Source: Methylomonas sp.
Lineage (GTDB): Bacteria > Pseudomonadota > Gammaproteobacteria > Methylococcales > Methylomonadaceae
Direction: 5' to 3'
Assembly (NCBI GenBank): GCA_028688235.1
Contig: JAQTYP010000025.1
Coordinates: 1 to 14,552, forward strand
Length of the DNA stretch: 14,552 nt
The translations under genes and the position numbers were made by a program. Position 1 is the stretch's first letter; each line of letters opens with the position of its first letter. Below the pieces are notes generated by a model, which ran no database searches, was not told the DNA's origin, and saw only the letters and a list, made by a program, of their open reading frames with translations. Shown piece by piece: positions 1 to 8,167 of the stretch.

Positions 1-75
1 GCCTGCAAGGCTCGATACCCGGCCTGTGGCTAGCAGTTACCGGGGCGGGATTTCCACCCGCTAGAATTTGCGACA
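1..75 (-). other. possible group II intron 5' RNA fragment (inverted relative to the RT remnant)
   Basis: On the minus strand, positions 61-45 read as a near-perfect hairpin, GCGGG-TGGAAAT-CCCGC. This resembles the 'GGGTGCAAGTCCC' stem-loop in domain I near the 5' end of many bacterial group II introns. The text that follows on the minus strand (CTAGCC, then GGGTATCGAGCC) also looks like intron domain I sequence that I remember from such elements. It lies on the strand opposite to the reverse transcriptase fragment at about 206-988, so it is either an inverted piece of the same intron or part of a second copy continuing beyond the left edge. The resemblance is by eye only. The stretch between about 76 and 205 shows nothing I can identify. 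Confidence 0.35.
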
Positions 76-356
76 TTGCCCAGCCGCAACCATGACTCGA
101 CGCCGTTTCGCGATGCCTTGCAGTTTTCTAGTCGAAAACCGCCCGGCGCTACGGCTTCCAGTGACTACTCGACCTTCACTCTCTAACACTTCGTTCCAAG
201 GTTTCGCAGCGTATGCGGATGATTTTGTCGTGCTGTGTGCAGGCGCAGTTGAAACCAGACAAGAAAGTTTTAATTTCTTGGATTTTGCCATCAGAGTGAG
301 CAAGGGATAAGTCGGGAAAATTTATCCGCATGCCGGCCCTGCATCGTAATCTCTTG

Positions 357-364
357 CAAAAATC
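357..364. repeat. left copy of 8-bp target-site duplication
   Basis: CAAAAATC is found here and again at 636-643, exactly bordering the inverted-repeat element at 365-635. The right-hand copy keeps the same reading frame of the maturase gene, as expected of a duplication made on insertion. Confidence 0.75.
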
Positions 365-635
365 GGCTACCAACTTAAGCCGGGACAGTCAGAGGTTAAG
401 CCGTTCGTGGTGAGCAAAGTCGAACCATGAATGGCTTAACCGTTCACCCTTCGACAAGCTCTCAAGAAACAGCTTTTTTGTATATTTAAAATCAATGACT
501 TGTGAAATTTAAAAATTGCAAAAATTTGCCTCAAACAGCGACTGTTTCATGGTAACGCCATGCTTCCGAAGGGGGCTTACTTTGCTCAGGGCGAACGGTT
601 AAGCCTTCCTCTGTGTCCCGTTTAAACGAGAAGCC
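365..635. mobile_element. 271-bp MITE-like element with long terminal inverted repeats
   Basis: This is a short non-autonomous insertion with no coding capacity. The left arm (365-420) begins GGCTACCAACTTAAG and contains CGGGACA, CAGAGG, CCGTTCG and TGAGCAAAGT. The right arm, read on the minus strand from 635 to 579, begins GGCTTCTCGTTTAAA and contains the same blocks in the same order. The centre (about 466-540) is AT-rich and bounded by GAAACAG (466-472) and CTGTTTC (542-548). Eight-base direct repeats flank it at 357-364 and 636-643. Its length plus one repeat copy is 279 bp, a multiple of three. GGCT ends and 8-bp duplications suggest mobilisation by an ISL3- or IS1595-type transposase. 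That family assignment is inference from memory of their end features. Confidence 0.75.
400..465. repeat. nested interrupted palindrome inside the MITE
   Basis: Within the left part of the element, GGTGAGCAAAGTCGAACC (about 408-427) is followed by the roughly inverse sequence CCCTTCGACAAGCTCTCA (about 447-464). A similar block, TTTGCTCAGGGCGAACGG, occurs in the right arm at 581-598. These resemble the GTTCGTGGTGAGC...CCCTTCGACAAGCTCAGGG palindromes scattered in many proteobacterial genomes. Copy number in this genome cannot be judged from one window. Confidence 0.5.
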
Positions 636-643
636 CAAAAATC
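636..643. repeat. right copy of 8-bp target-site duplication
   Basis: CAAAAATC, identical to 357-364. Joining codons through 364 directly to 644 gives a continuous maturase frame reading SLAKI then KYRITQLTARERTP. Confidence 0.75.
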
Positions 644-988
644 AAATATCGTATAACGCAGTTGACCGCACGGGAACGTACGCCGATACCGTTGGAAGAA
701 ATTGTAGGAAGTATGAACGCCAGTCTTCGCGGTTGGTCAGGCTACTTTCACTATCATAATTCCAATGCTGTACTGGAACAGGTTAAGACGCATGCAGAAG
801 AATGTCTGCAAAAGCACCTGATGAAGCGGCACAAGGTCAAGGATCGTGGGATCGGCCTCGTTCGATTTCCGAGCCTGCAGCTTTATGCGAAATATAGGCT
901 ATACAAAGTTCCGACAAAGGCGGGCCGGAAAACAGCGCATGCACGGCTTGATGAGGGGGGCAGGCGAAGCCAACTAGGGCATGGCTAA

Positions 989-1080
989 TGAGGCACCGCC
1001 GGACGAAAGGCGCCGAAACTGATAGGCCAAACCTACGGAAAGCGGAATCCTGTTCTCTACTCTACCCATTTCCGGCGGGA
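989..1080 (+). other. non-coding tail after the maturase remnant, possibly intron 3' region
   Basis: About 90 bases lie between the maturase stop and the ahcY terminator. A complete group II domain V hairpin is not visible. The preceding GCACGGCTTGATGAGGGG (about 939-956) resembles the 3' half of domain V plus its linker, but the matching 5' half is missing. CCGCCGGA at 996-1003 and TCCGGCGG at 1071-1078 form an 8-bp inverted repeat enclosing most of this stretch. No gene is seen. Confidence 0.3.
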
Positions 1081-1081
1081 T

Positions 1082-1110
1082 AAAAAAAGGGGCCTTCCGG
1101 CCCCTTTTTT
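1082..1110 (-). terminator. rho-independent terminator of ahcY (likely bidirectional)
   Basis: The stem GGGGCC (1089-1094) and GGCCCC (1099-1104) closes a TTCC loop. It is flanked by seven A on the left (T on the minus strand) and six T on the right, so it can stop transcripts from either side. It starts 5 bases past the ahcY stop codon. Confidence 0.9.
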
Positions 1111-1115
1111 ATCGC

Positions 1116-2402
<1,287 letters not shown>

Positions 2403-2420
2403 ATTGTTTTCCTTACTCGG

Positions 2421-3581
2421 TTAAATGCCAGCCGCATCTTTCAATGCTTCGGCCTTGTCGGTTTTTTCCCAGCTAAAGCTGGCTTCGTTGCGTCCGAAGT
2501 GACCATAGGCCGCAGTTGGCTGATAAATCGGTTTCAACAAGCCCAGTTGTGCGATCAAGCCCTTAGGACGCAGGTCGAAATGTTCGCGGACGATCTTGAC
2601 CAGGCGCTCTTCGTCGATCTTGCCGGTACCGAAAGTCTCGATGCTGATCGAAGTCGGCTCAGCCACGCCTATCGCATAAGAAACCTGGATTTCGCAGCGC
2701 TCGGCAAGACCGGCCGCGACGATGTTTTTCGCGACGTAGCGCCCCATGTAGGCTGCCGATCTGTCGACTTTGGAGGGATCTTTACCCGAGAATGCGCCGC
2801 CGCCGTGTCTAGCCATGCCGCCGTAGGTATCGACGATGATTTTGCGTCCGGTCAGACCGCAGTCGCCGACCGGGCCGCCGATGATGAACTGGCCGGTGGG
2901 GTTGATGAAATATTTGGTATCCTTATGCAACCATTCTTTTGGCAGAGTCGGCAGGATGATTTCGTCCATGACCGCTTCTTCGAGCAATTTGCCGCCGACT
3001 TCCGGCGAATGCTGGGTAGACAATACCACGGCATCGATCGCGACCGGCTTGTTATTTTCGTAGCGGAACGTGATCTGACTTTTGGCATCGGGGCGCAACC
3101 AGGACAAGGTTTTATTTTTGCGCAATTTGGCTTGTCTTTCTACCAGGCGGTGAGCATAAGTGATTGGTGCTGGCATGAATACGTCGGTTTCGTTACTGGC
3201 ATATCCGAACATCAGACCTTGGTCGCCCGCGCCTTGCTCGTGGTTGTCGGATTCGTCGACGCCCATCGCGATGTCGGCCGATTGCTTGCCGATCGCATTC
3301 AACACCGCGCAACTGTTGCCGTCGAAGCCGATGTCGCCGTGATCGTAACCGATTTCGCAAACCACCTTTCTGACCAACGCCTCCATATCGACCCAGGCAC
3401 TGGTGGTAATTTCGCCAGCCAGCAATACCATACCGGTCTTTACCAGAGTTTCGCAAGCCACTCGCGAACGCGGATCTTGCGCCAACAAGGCATCGACCAC
3501 TGCATCGGAAATCTGGTCGGCCACTTTGTCGGGATGACCTTCGGATACGGATTCAGAGGTAAAAAGGTAGTTATGGTTCAC
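2421..3581 (-). CDS. metK: S-adenosylmethionine synthetase (methionine adenosyltransferase)
   Basis: MetK condenses methionine and ATP into S-adenosylmethionine, releasing phosphate and pyrophosphate. Motifs include TSESVSEGHPDK (8-19) with the active-site His16, the family signature GAGDQG (117-122) and the glycine-rich P-loop-like GGGAFSGKD (260-268). I place the start at the GTG at 3581. VNHNYLFTSESV matches the usual N-terminus, the 386-residue product agrees with E. coli's 384, and GAGG-like GCGAGG lies about 9 bases upstream. The frame is open for 18 more codons to an ATG at 3635, but those codons cross the hairpin terminator region and encode a sequence atypical of the family. It is followed closely by ahcY, giving a SAM synthesis and SAH removal pair. 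No SAM riboswitch is apparent in the 66-base leader. Confidence 0.97.
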   Translation of the reverse strand: MNHNYLFTSESVSEGHPDKVADQISDAVVDALLAQDPRSRVACETLVKTGMVLLAGEITTSAWVDMEALVRKVVCEIGYDHGDIGFDGNSCAVLNAIGKQSADIAMGVDESDNHEQGAGDQGLMFGYASNETDVFMPAPITYAHRLVERQAKLRKNKTLSWLRPDAKSQITFRYENNKPVAIDAVVLSTQHSPEVGGKLLEEAVMDEIILPTLPKEWLHKDTKYFINPTGQFIIGGPVGDCGLTGRKIIVDTYGGMARHGGGAFSGKDPSKVDRSAAYMGRYVAKNIVAAGLAERCEIQVSYAIGVAEPTSISIETFGTGKIDEERLVKIVREHFDLRPKGLIAQLGLLKPIYQPTAAYGHFGRNEASFSWEKTDKAEALKDAAGI

Positions 3582-3616
3582 GGTGGCACACCTCGCAATA
3601 AAAATAGTGTGGATAT

Positions 3617-3641
3617 AGAAAAGGCCGTTTATCACGGCCTT
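3617..3641 (-). terminator. hairpin terminator between tRNA-Ile2 and metK
   Basis: AAGGCCGT (3621-3628) and ACGGCCTT (3634-3641) form an 8-bp stem with a 5-base loop. On the minus strand it is followed by only a short T run (TTTTCT), so termination may be partial. It sits 6 bases beyond the CCA end of the tRNA and could separate the rpoD-tRNA transcript from metK. Confidence 0.7.
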
Positions 3642-3647
3642 GGATTA

Positions 3648-3724
3648 TGGTGGGCCCTGTAGGACTTGAACCTACGACCTGCCGATTATGAGTCGGAAGC
3701 TCTGACCAACTGAGCTAAGGGCCC
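3648..3724 (-). tRNA. ileX: tRNA-Ile2 (CAU anticodon, expected lysidine-modified)
   Basis: A full 77-base cloverleaf is present on the minus strand: acceptor GGGCCCT paired with AGGGCCC, then A and an encoded CCA; D arm GCTC/GAGC; anticodon loop CTCATAA (anticodon CAT); T arm GTAGG TTCAAGT CCTAC. CAU can be initiator Met, elongator Met or Ile2. The body closely follows E. coli ileX (CTTAGCTCAG, CGACTCATAATCG, GGTTCAAGTCC), and ileX also lies near rpoD in E. coli, so Ile2 is favoured. It would be read as AUA after TilS converts C34 to lysidine. The outermost anticodon-stem pair appears mismatched (U-C). The 5' end is 6 bases from the rpoD stop, implying co-transcription and processing from rpoD mRNA. 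Confidence 0.9.
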
Positions 3725-3730
3725 TGAATA

Positions 3731-5545
3731 TTATTCTCCATCGAGGAAGCAGCGCAGTTGCTCAGACCGGGAAGGATGACGCAACTTTCTTAGCGCTTTG
3801 GCTTCGATCTGACGTATCCGCTCGCGGGTCACGTCGAATTGTTTGCCAACCTCTTCCAGCGTATGGTCGGTATTCATGTTAATACCGAAGCGCATACGCA
3901 GCACTTTCGCTTCTCTTGCAGTCAATCCAGCCAACACATTCTGAGTGGATTCACGAAGGCCAGCGATTGTAGCAGATTCAACAGGAGATAGCATCTTAGA
4001 ATCTTCGATAAAGTCGCCTAAATGCGAATCTTCGTCGTCGCCAATTGGCGTTTCCATAGAAATAGGCTCTTTGGCGATCTTCAATACCTTGCGTATTTTG
4101 TCTTCCGGCATCTCCATGCGCTCGGCCAATTCTTCCGGCGTCGCTTCGCGTCCCAATTCCTGCAAAATCTGCCTGGAAACGCGGTTCAGCTTGTTGATGG
4201 TTTCGATCATATGCACCGGAATCCGAATCGTGCGCGCCTGATCAGCAATAGACCGGGTAATGGCCTGACGTATCCACCAGGTTGCATAGGTCGAAAATTT
4301 ATAACCTCGCCGGTACTCGAATTTATCCACAGCCTTCATCAAGCCAATATTCCCTTCTTGAATCAAATCCAGGAATTGCAGACCACGATTAGTGTACTTT
4401 TTGGCAATCGAAATAACCAAGCGCAAGTTGGCCTCGATCATTTCTTTCTTCGCCCGCCTGGCTTTGGACTCGCCCAACGAAATGTTGCGGCAAATGTTTT
4501 TCAGCATAGCAATGCTCAAACCGTAATGCGATTCGATTTCCGCTAATTTTTGCTGGGCCTGTTTAACTCTATCCTGATTCGCAATCAACGCGCCGGCATG
4601 CGCTGGATTGGCTTCGATAAATTTATCCAGCCAATCCAAACGCGCCTCGTTTTCCGTGAATGCATTAATGAAATCGCGCCGCGGCACTTTGGCCTTTTTG
4701 ACGCAAGCATCCATGACCAGTTTTTCTTGTTCCCGAATGGCTGTAATCACCTCTTCCGCAATCGAGGTCATTTTTTTCAGATACTGCGGCGTCCATTTGA
4801 ATTCAGAAAAAATATCACTGAGCGCATCGAAGGCTTTTTCCGTCTTATCATGTCCGTAGCCATGCTTTTTAACGGCCGCAGTTGCCGTCTTCAAGGCCTT
4901 TTTCAGCAATTCGACCTTTTCTTTGAACTCGGCATAGTCGACAACCTTAACCTCATCTTCGTCGTTTTCTTCCGCCGGCGCTTCGATTTCTTCGTCAGCC
5001 ACCTCGAGAGTCTCGTCAATCTCGCTGTAATCGACAAAGCCTTGCACCAAGTCGCCTAAACGCGTGTTCGATTCTTCATCCGCCACGGAGTCGAAGGTCT
5101 CGATAAAGGTCTCCACGATGAATCCGGACCGGGCAATCGCCTCCACTACTTGACGCTGCCCCTCTTCGATACGCTTGGCAATTTTCAACTCCTGCTCGCG
5201 AGTCAACAACTCAACGGAACCCATTTCACGCATATACAAGCGCACCGGATCGGTAGTACGCCCAAATTCGCTATCGACAGAGGCTAAGGCCGCAACCTCG
5301 GCAACCTCCTCTTCGTCGTCAGAAACCACCGCATCTGCGGAAATCAATGAATCGTCGTCATCAGGAGCAACTTCATAAACCTGAATCCCCAAATCATTGA
5401 TCATGCCGATCACTTCGTCTATCTGATCGGGATCCATGATATCGCTAGGCAGATGATCGTTAATCTCGGCATAGGTCAAATAACCTTGTGCCTTGCCTTT
5501 AGCTATCAGTTGTTTCAGTTGAGATTGCTGTTGTTCTTGATTCAT
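3731..5545 (-). CDS. rpoD: RNA polymerase primary sigma factor sigma-70
   Basis: RpoD directs RNA polymerase to housekeeping promoters. The 604-residue protein has every expected region. The N-terminal region 1.1 spans about 1-75. Region 1.2 is DPVRLYMREMGSVELLTREQE (99-119, shown in shortened form as DPVRLYMREMG). A long acidic non-conserved region lies at about 150-340. Region 2 includes KKEMIEANLRLVISIAKKY and the DNA-melting/-10 helix FSTYATWWIRQAI (417-429). Region 3 has IPVHMIETINKL (442-453), region 3.2 has GDFIEDS (510-516), and the region 4.2 helix-turn-helix is LEEVGKQFDVTRERIRQIE (563-581). It follows dnaG after 72 bases, a gap that holds a good sigma-70-type promoter, so it can be expressed with or without the upstream genes. 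The 3' end abuts tRNA-Ile2. Length is close to E. coli's 613. Confidence 0.99.
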   Translation of the reverse strand: MNQEQQQSQLKQLIAKGKAQGYLTYAEINDHLPSDIMDPDQIDEVIGMINDLGIQVYEVAPDDDDSLISADAVVSDDEEEVAEVAALASVDSEFGRTTDPVRLYMREMGSVELLTREQELKIAKRIEEGQRQVVEAIARSGFIVETFIETFDSVADEESNTRLGDLVQGFVDYSEIDETLEVADEEIEAPAEENDEDEVKVVDYAEFKEKVELLKKALKTATAAVKKHGYGHDKTEKAFDALSDIFSEFKWTPQYLKKMTSIAEEVITAIREQEKLVMDACVKKAKVPRRDFINAFTENEARLDWLDKFIEANPAHAGALIANQDRVKQAQQKLAEIESHYGLSIAMLKNICRNISLGESKARRAKKEMIEANLRLVISIAKKYTNRGLQFLDLIQEGNIGLMKAVDKFEYRRGYKFSTYATWWIRQAITRSIADQARTIRIPVHMIETINKLNRVSRQILQELGREATPEELAERMEMPEDKIRKVLKIAKEPISMETPIGDDEDSHLGDFIEDSKMLSPVESATIAGLRESTQNVLAGLTAREAKVLRMRFGINMNTDHTLEEVGKQFDVTRERIRQIEAKALRKLRHPSRSEQLRCFLDGE

Positions 5546-5592
5546 TCGTTACTCACAATACGTTTTCAGCACCAAGCGCCGCAGAACAGGTA

Positions 5593-5621
5593 ATTATAAT
5601 CATAAAATGCAAACCAGTCAC
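5593..5621 (-). promoter_or_regulatory. putative internal promoter for rpoD
   Basis: On the minus strand GTGACT (5621-5616) is followed after 17 bases by a perfect TATAAT (5598-5593). The -35 box overlaps the dnaG stop codon. Transcription would start near 5586, giving a leader of about 40 bases before the rpoD ATG at 5545. In E. coli rpoD also has promoters inside or just after dnaG. Confidence 0.55.
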
Positions 5622-7348
5622 CTTGCATTTCCACCCAAGAGTCCTCGTAATAGCTGCTTTTCTTCGACAGACAGGCCCTCGCTTCTGTCCTTGGCCAATA
5701 ATTCACCCAACTTGTCCTGCCGACATTGCCGCATCAATTGCGCCAACGCCCCGGAGAACTCCGCCACCCGCCCCTCTTCAGGCACATCAAGCACCAACCC
5801 TGCCAGCGCATTTATCGTTCTCTCGTACTCCGTTCCGCGATAGGCTTCCAGCAATATTGCGCCGTTTTCCGGTTTTTCAAGAGCAATCTTCTGCAAAAGA
5901 TCTTCCAACAACTCCTTGCCGGCAAACTTGAAATCACCCAAATTTAAATTTTGCTCGACAAACACTTGCCCAAGATCAGGGTGCTGTACTAATAAAGCCA
6001 GCACCCGCCGCATTAGGCTCGGCACCTGCCTAAAAGTTTTACCTTGACTAGCTCCGCGCGAATTAAGTTTAGACTGATTTTTAGGAACATCCATACCAGA
6101 CACCCCCGCAAGCTCATCGAGCCTGCGCCGCATCATGCCCTTAAAAATCCCTTGCGGTATTTTTTCAAGCTGAGGCCGAGCCGCCGCCATCAATTGCGAA
6201 CGCCCCTCAACGGTTGCCAAATTCAACTGCTCGCTCAGATATCCAAAAAAATAGTCGGACAAAACTTTGGCATCCGCAATGCGTCGCTGAAAGCCCTCCA
6301 TCCCATCCGAACGCACCAATGAGTCCGGATCGTGCCCCTGCGGCAGCAGCATAATCTTTATCTGACAACCTTCCCGCAGACAGGGAAGAGCGGCCTCAAC
6401 AGCTTTCCATGCCGCCTTCCGGCCTGCATTGTCGCCATCGAAACAAAAAACCAACTCGGAACTGTAACGAAACAGCAAATCGATCTGCGCCCTAGACGTA
6501 GCGGTACCCAAAGCCGCCACCGCATTACCTATCCCGAATTGCGCAAGCGCGACAACATCCATATATCCTTCTACCACCAGAATCCGCTCCGGCCTGGCTT
6601 TTTTCTGCAGCAACACACTTAAACCATAAAGCTCCTTGCCCTTGGAAAATATTGCCGTCTCGGGGGAGTTAAGATACTTCGGTAAACTATCATCCAACAC
6701 CCGACCGCCGAATCCGATCACCCGCGCACGCCTATCCCGTATCGGAAACATCAAGCGTCCACGAAAGCGATCGTACACTTTCCCATCCTCTCTAACAACC
6801 AACATACCAGCATCGATCAACGAGCCCCGATCGAATCGCTTCGACAACGCATCCCAGCCTTGCGGCGCATAACCCAACGCAAAGTCGCGCGCAACCTCAC
6901 CACTCACCCCGCGCCCTTTGAGATATTCAACCGCCTTTTTTCCCTCATCACTGCGTAACTGCTCGACATAGAATGCGGCAACTTCCTCCAGAATCGAGTA
7001 AAGTCTGGAAAAATCTTCCTTGGCAACGGGAAGCAATTCCTGTCCCCGCTCCCTGGGCACATCGACACCTACAAAGACAGCCAAGTCCTCGACTGCTTCG
7101 ACAAATCCCAAATGACTGTAAGCCATCAAAAAGCTGATGGCATTACCACTGGCACCGCAACCAAAACAGTGATACATCTGTCGGTTTCGATTCACGGAAA
7201 AACTGGGGGTCTTTTCGGTATGAAAAGGACAGCGCGCTACAAAACTACCGCCTACCTTTTTGAGAGGAACGTGCGAATCGATCAGATCGACTATATCGAC
7301 CCGCACCAATAAATCATCTACGAACTGCCGCGGAATTCTGCCGGACAT
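5618..7348 (-). CDS. dnaG: DNA primase
   Basis: DnaG makes the RNA primers for leading- and lagging-strand synthesis, working with the replicative helicase DnaB. The N-terminal CHC2 zinc-binding domain has Cys40, His43, Cys61 and Cys64 (CPFH...CFGC). The catalytic TOPRIM core contains ILVVEGYMDVVAL with Glu260 and the FDGDNAGRKAA block with Asp304 and Asp306, plus HDPDSL around 339-344. The C-terminal third is poorly conserved, as is usual for the helicase-interaction domain. Its 576 residues compare with 581 in E. coli. It lies 21 bases after yqeY, and no strong Shine-Dalgarno precedes the ATG (GTCGGTAAT), which fits the low translation of dnaG known from E. coli. It is the third gene of the rpsU-yqeY-dnaG-rpoD block. 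Confidence 0.98.
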   Translation of the reverse strand: MSGRIPRQFVDDLLVRVDIVDLIDSHVPLKKVGGSFVARCPFHTEKTPSFSVNRNRQMYHCFGCGASGNAISFLMAYSHLGFVEAVEDLAVFVGVDVPRERGQELLPVAKEDFSRLYSILEEVAAFYVEQLRSDEGKKAVEYLKGRGVSGEVARDFALGYAPQGWDALSKRFDRGSLIDAGMLVVREDGKVYDRFRGRLMFPIRDRRARVIGFGGRVLDDSLPKYLNSPETAIFSKGKELYGLSVLLQKKARPERILVVEGYMDVVALAQFGIGNAVAALGTATSRAQIDLLFRYSSELVFCFDGDNAGRKAAWKAVEAALPCLREGCQIKIMLLPQGHDPDSLVRSDGMEGFQRRIADAKVLSDYFFGYLSEQLNLATVEGRSQLMAAARPQLEKIPQGIFKGMMRRRLDELAGVSGMDVPKNQSKLNSRGASQGKTFRQVPSLMRRVLALLVQHPDLGQVFVEQNLNLGDFKFAGKELLEDLLQKIALEKPENGAILLEAYRGTEYERTINALAGLVLDVPEEGRVAEFSGALAQLMRQCRQDKLGELLAKDRSEGLSVEEKQLLRGLLGGNAR

Positions 7349-7369
7349 ATTACCGACAACACGAAAGCA

Positions 7370-7819
7370 CTATGCAGAGAATCCTGCCTTGATCCTTGCA
7401 CTAACCACCGCCATATCCGCGCGGCCTTGCATTTGCGGCTTCAGAATAGCCATCACCTTACCCATGTCTTTAATGGATTCGGCACCGGTTTCCGCTATAG
7501 CCTGCTTCACCATCTCATCGATCTCGGCCTCAGTCAAAGCTTGAGGCAAAAAGTCCTGAATGACCAATATCTCCGCTTCTTCGATCTCGACCAAATCGAC
7601 ACGATTGGCGTCACGGTATTGCCTGATAGACTCTCTACGCTGTTTAAGCATTTTGTCTAGCACAACGACAACCCTTTCATCATTGAGCTCAACCCGCTCA
7701 TCGACCTCGACCTGCTTGATGGCCGCCAGTATCAGGCGTATCACACCCAATCTGGCTTTGTCGCCATTCTTCATCGAGGTCTTCATATCATCCTTGATTC
7801 GCTCCTTTAACGAATCCAT
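7370..7819 (-). CDS. yqeY: GatB/YqeY domain-containing protein
   Basis: This 149-residue protein starts MDSLKERIKDDMKTSMKNGD and contains VIRLILAAIKQVEVD, EEAEILVIQDFLPQALTE and GKVMAILKPQMQGRADM. These match the YqeY family, a small protein resembling the tail domain of the GatB subunit of tRNA amidotransferase. Its role is not established; a link to tRNA binding or aminoacyl-tRNA metabolism is inferred from the homology only. AAGG about 9 bases before the ATG is a good ribosome binding site and overlaps the end of rpsU, which stops 11 bases upstream. Its position between rpsU and dnaG is common outside the enterobacteria. Confidence 0.93.
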   Translation of the reverse strand: MDSLKERIKDDMKTSMKNGDKARLGVIRLILAAIKQVEVDERVELNDERVVVVLDKMLKQRRESIRQYRDANRVDLVEIEEAEILVIQDFLPQALTEAEIDEMVKQAIAETGAESIKDMGKVMAILKPQMQGRADMAVVSARIKAGFSA

Positions 7820-7830
7820 AACGACAGACC

Positions 7831-8064
7831 TTAAACCTGAGGACGACCGCGGCGCAGATTTTTCAACGCATAACGCTCGCGCGCCAATTTTTTCAAATGA
7901 CGTTTGACCGCTGCCGCACCTTTACGCTTACGTTCAGCAGTGGGTTTTTCATAAAATTCGCGGCGGCGAACTTCAGCCAATACACCCGCTTTTTCACAAG
8001 CGCGTTTGAAACGGCGAATAGCGATATCGAAATGTTCGTTCTCTTTAACTTTAACTGATGGCAT
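7831..8064 (-). CDS. rpsU: 30S ribosomal protein bS21
   Basis: bS21 is a small basic protein of the 30S platform next to the anti-Shine-Dalgarno end of 16S rRNA and aids initiation on natural mRNAs. The 77-residue product matches the family throughout (IAIRRFKRACEKAGVLAEV, then RRREFYEKPTAERKRK). It differs from the 71-residue E. coli protein mainly by a short C-terminal extension ending RRGRPQV. It is the first gene of the macromolecular-synthesis block. A strong promoter lies about 70 bases upstream, and a modest GGAT precedes the ATG. Confidence 0.98.
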   Translation of the reverse strand: MPSVKVKENEHFDIAIRRFKRACEKAGVLAEVRRREFYEKPTAERKRKGAAAVKRHLKKLARERYALKNLRRGRPQV

Positions 8065-8133
8065 TACAAAATCCGAAGTATGTTAGTATCTTAAAAACGC
8101 TAGAAACAGAAACCTGCCCCATAAAACCAACCG

Positions 8134-8161
8134 ATTATACCGGCAAAATCCTTTTATTCAA
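8134..8161 (-). promoter_or_regulatory. sigma-70 promoter of the rpsU-yqeY-dnaG-rpoD operon
   Basis: On the minus strand TTGAAT (8161-8156) and a perfect TATAAT (8139-8134) are separated by 16 bases; TTTGAA gives 17. The predicted start near 8127 yields a leader of about 63 bases. The -35 box ends 6 bases from the tsaD start codon, so polymerase bound here could interfere with tsaD expression. Confidence 0.7.
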
Positions 8162-8167
8162 AAAATT

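Larger units (their letters stand above)
206..988 (+). pseudogene. group II intron reverse transcriptase/maturase, degraded and interrupted
   Basis: This is the remnant of an intron-encoded protein combining reverse transcriptase and maturase. The RT active-site motif YADDFVVLC is at 212-238, with no recognisable RT sequence upstream of it. It is followed by ETRQESFNFLDF and GKIYPHAGPA, which match the end of the RT fingers/palm and the thumb of this family. In-frame stops lie at 308-310 and 347-349. Only about ten residues separate YADD from the RQESFNFL motif, where functional relatives have a few dozen, so an internal deletion is likely. A 271-bp element interrupts the frame at 365-635. 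After it the maturase (X) domain resumes with TQLTARERTPIPLEEIV, NASLRGWSGYFHYHNS, HLMKRHKVKDRGIG and LYKVPTKAGRKTAHA, to a stop at 986-988. A 108-codon frame from a TTG at 662 is only this tail, not an independent gene. The product cannot be active. Confidence 0.85.

Noticed and set aside
662..988. A stand-alone 108-residue gene
   Set aside because: It is the C-terminal maturase domain of the broken group II intron RT, starts at an internal TTG, and becomes continuous with the upstream RT text once the MITE is removed.
2403..2420. SAH or SAM riboswitch ahead of ahcY
   Set aside because: Only 18 bases separate metK from ahcY, too short for a riboswitch, and the metK leader of 66 bases contains a plain hairpin.
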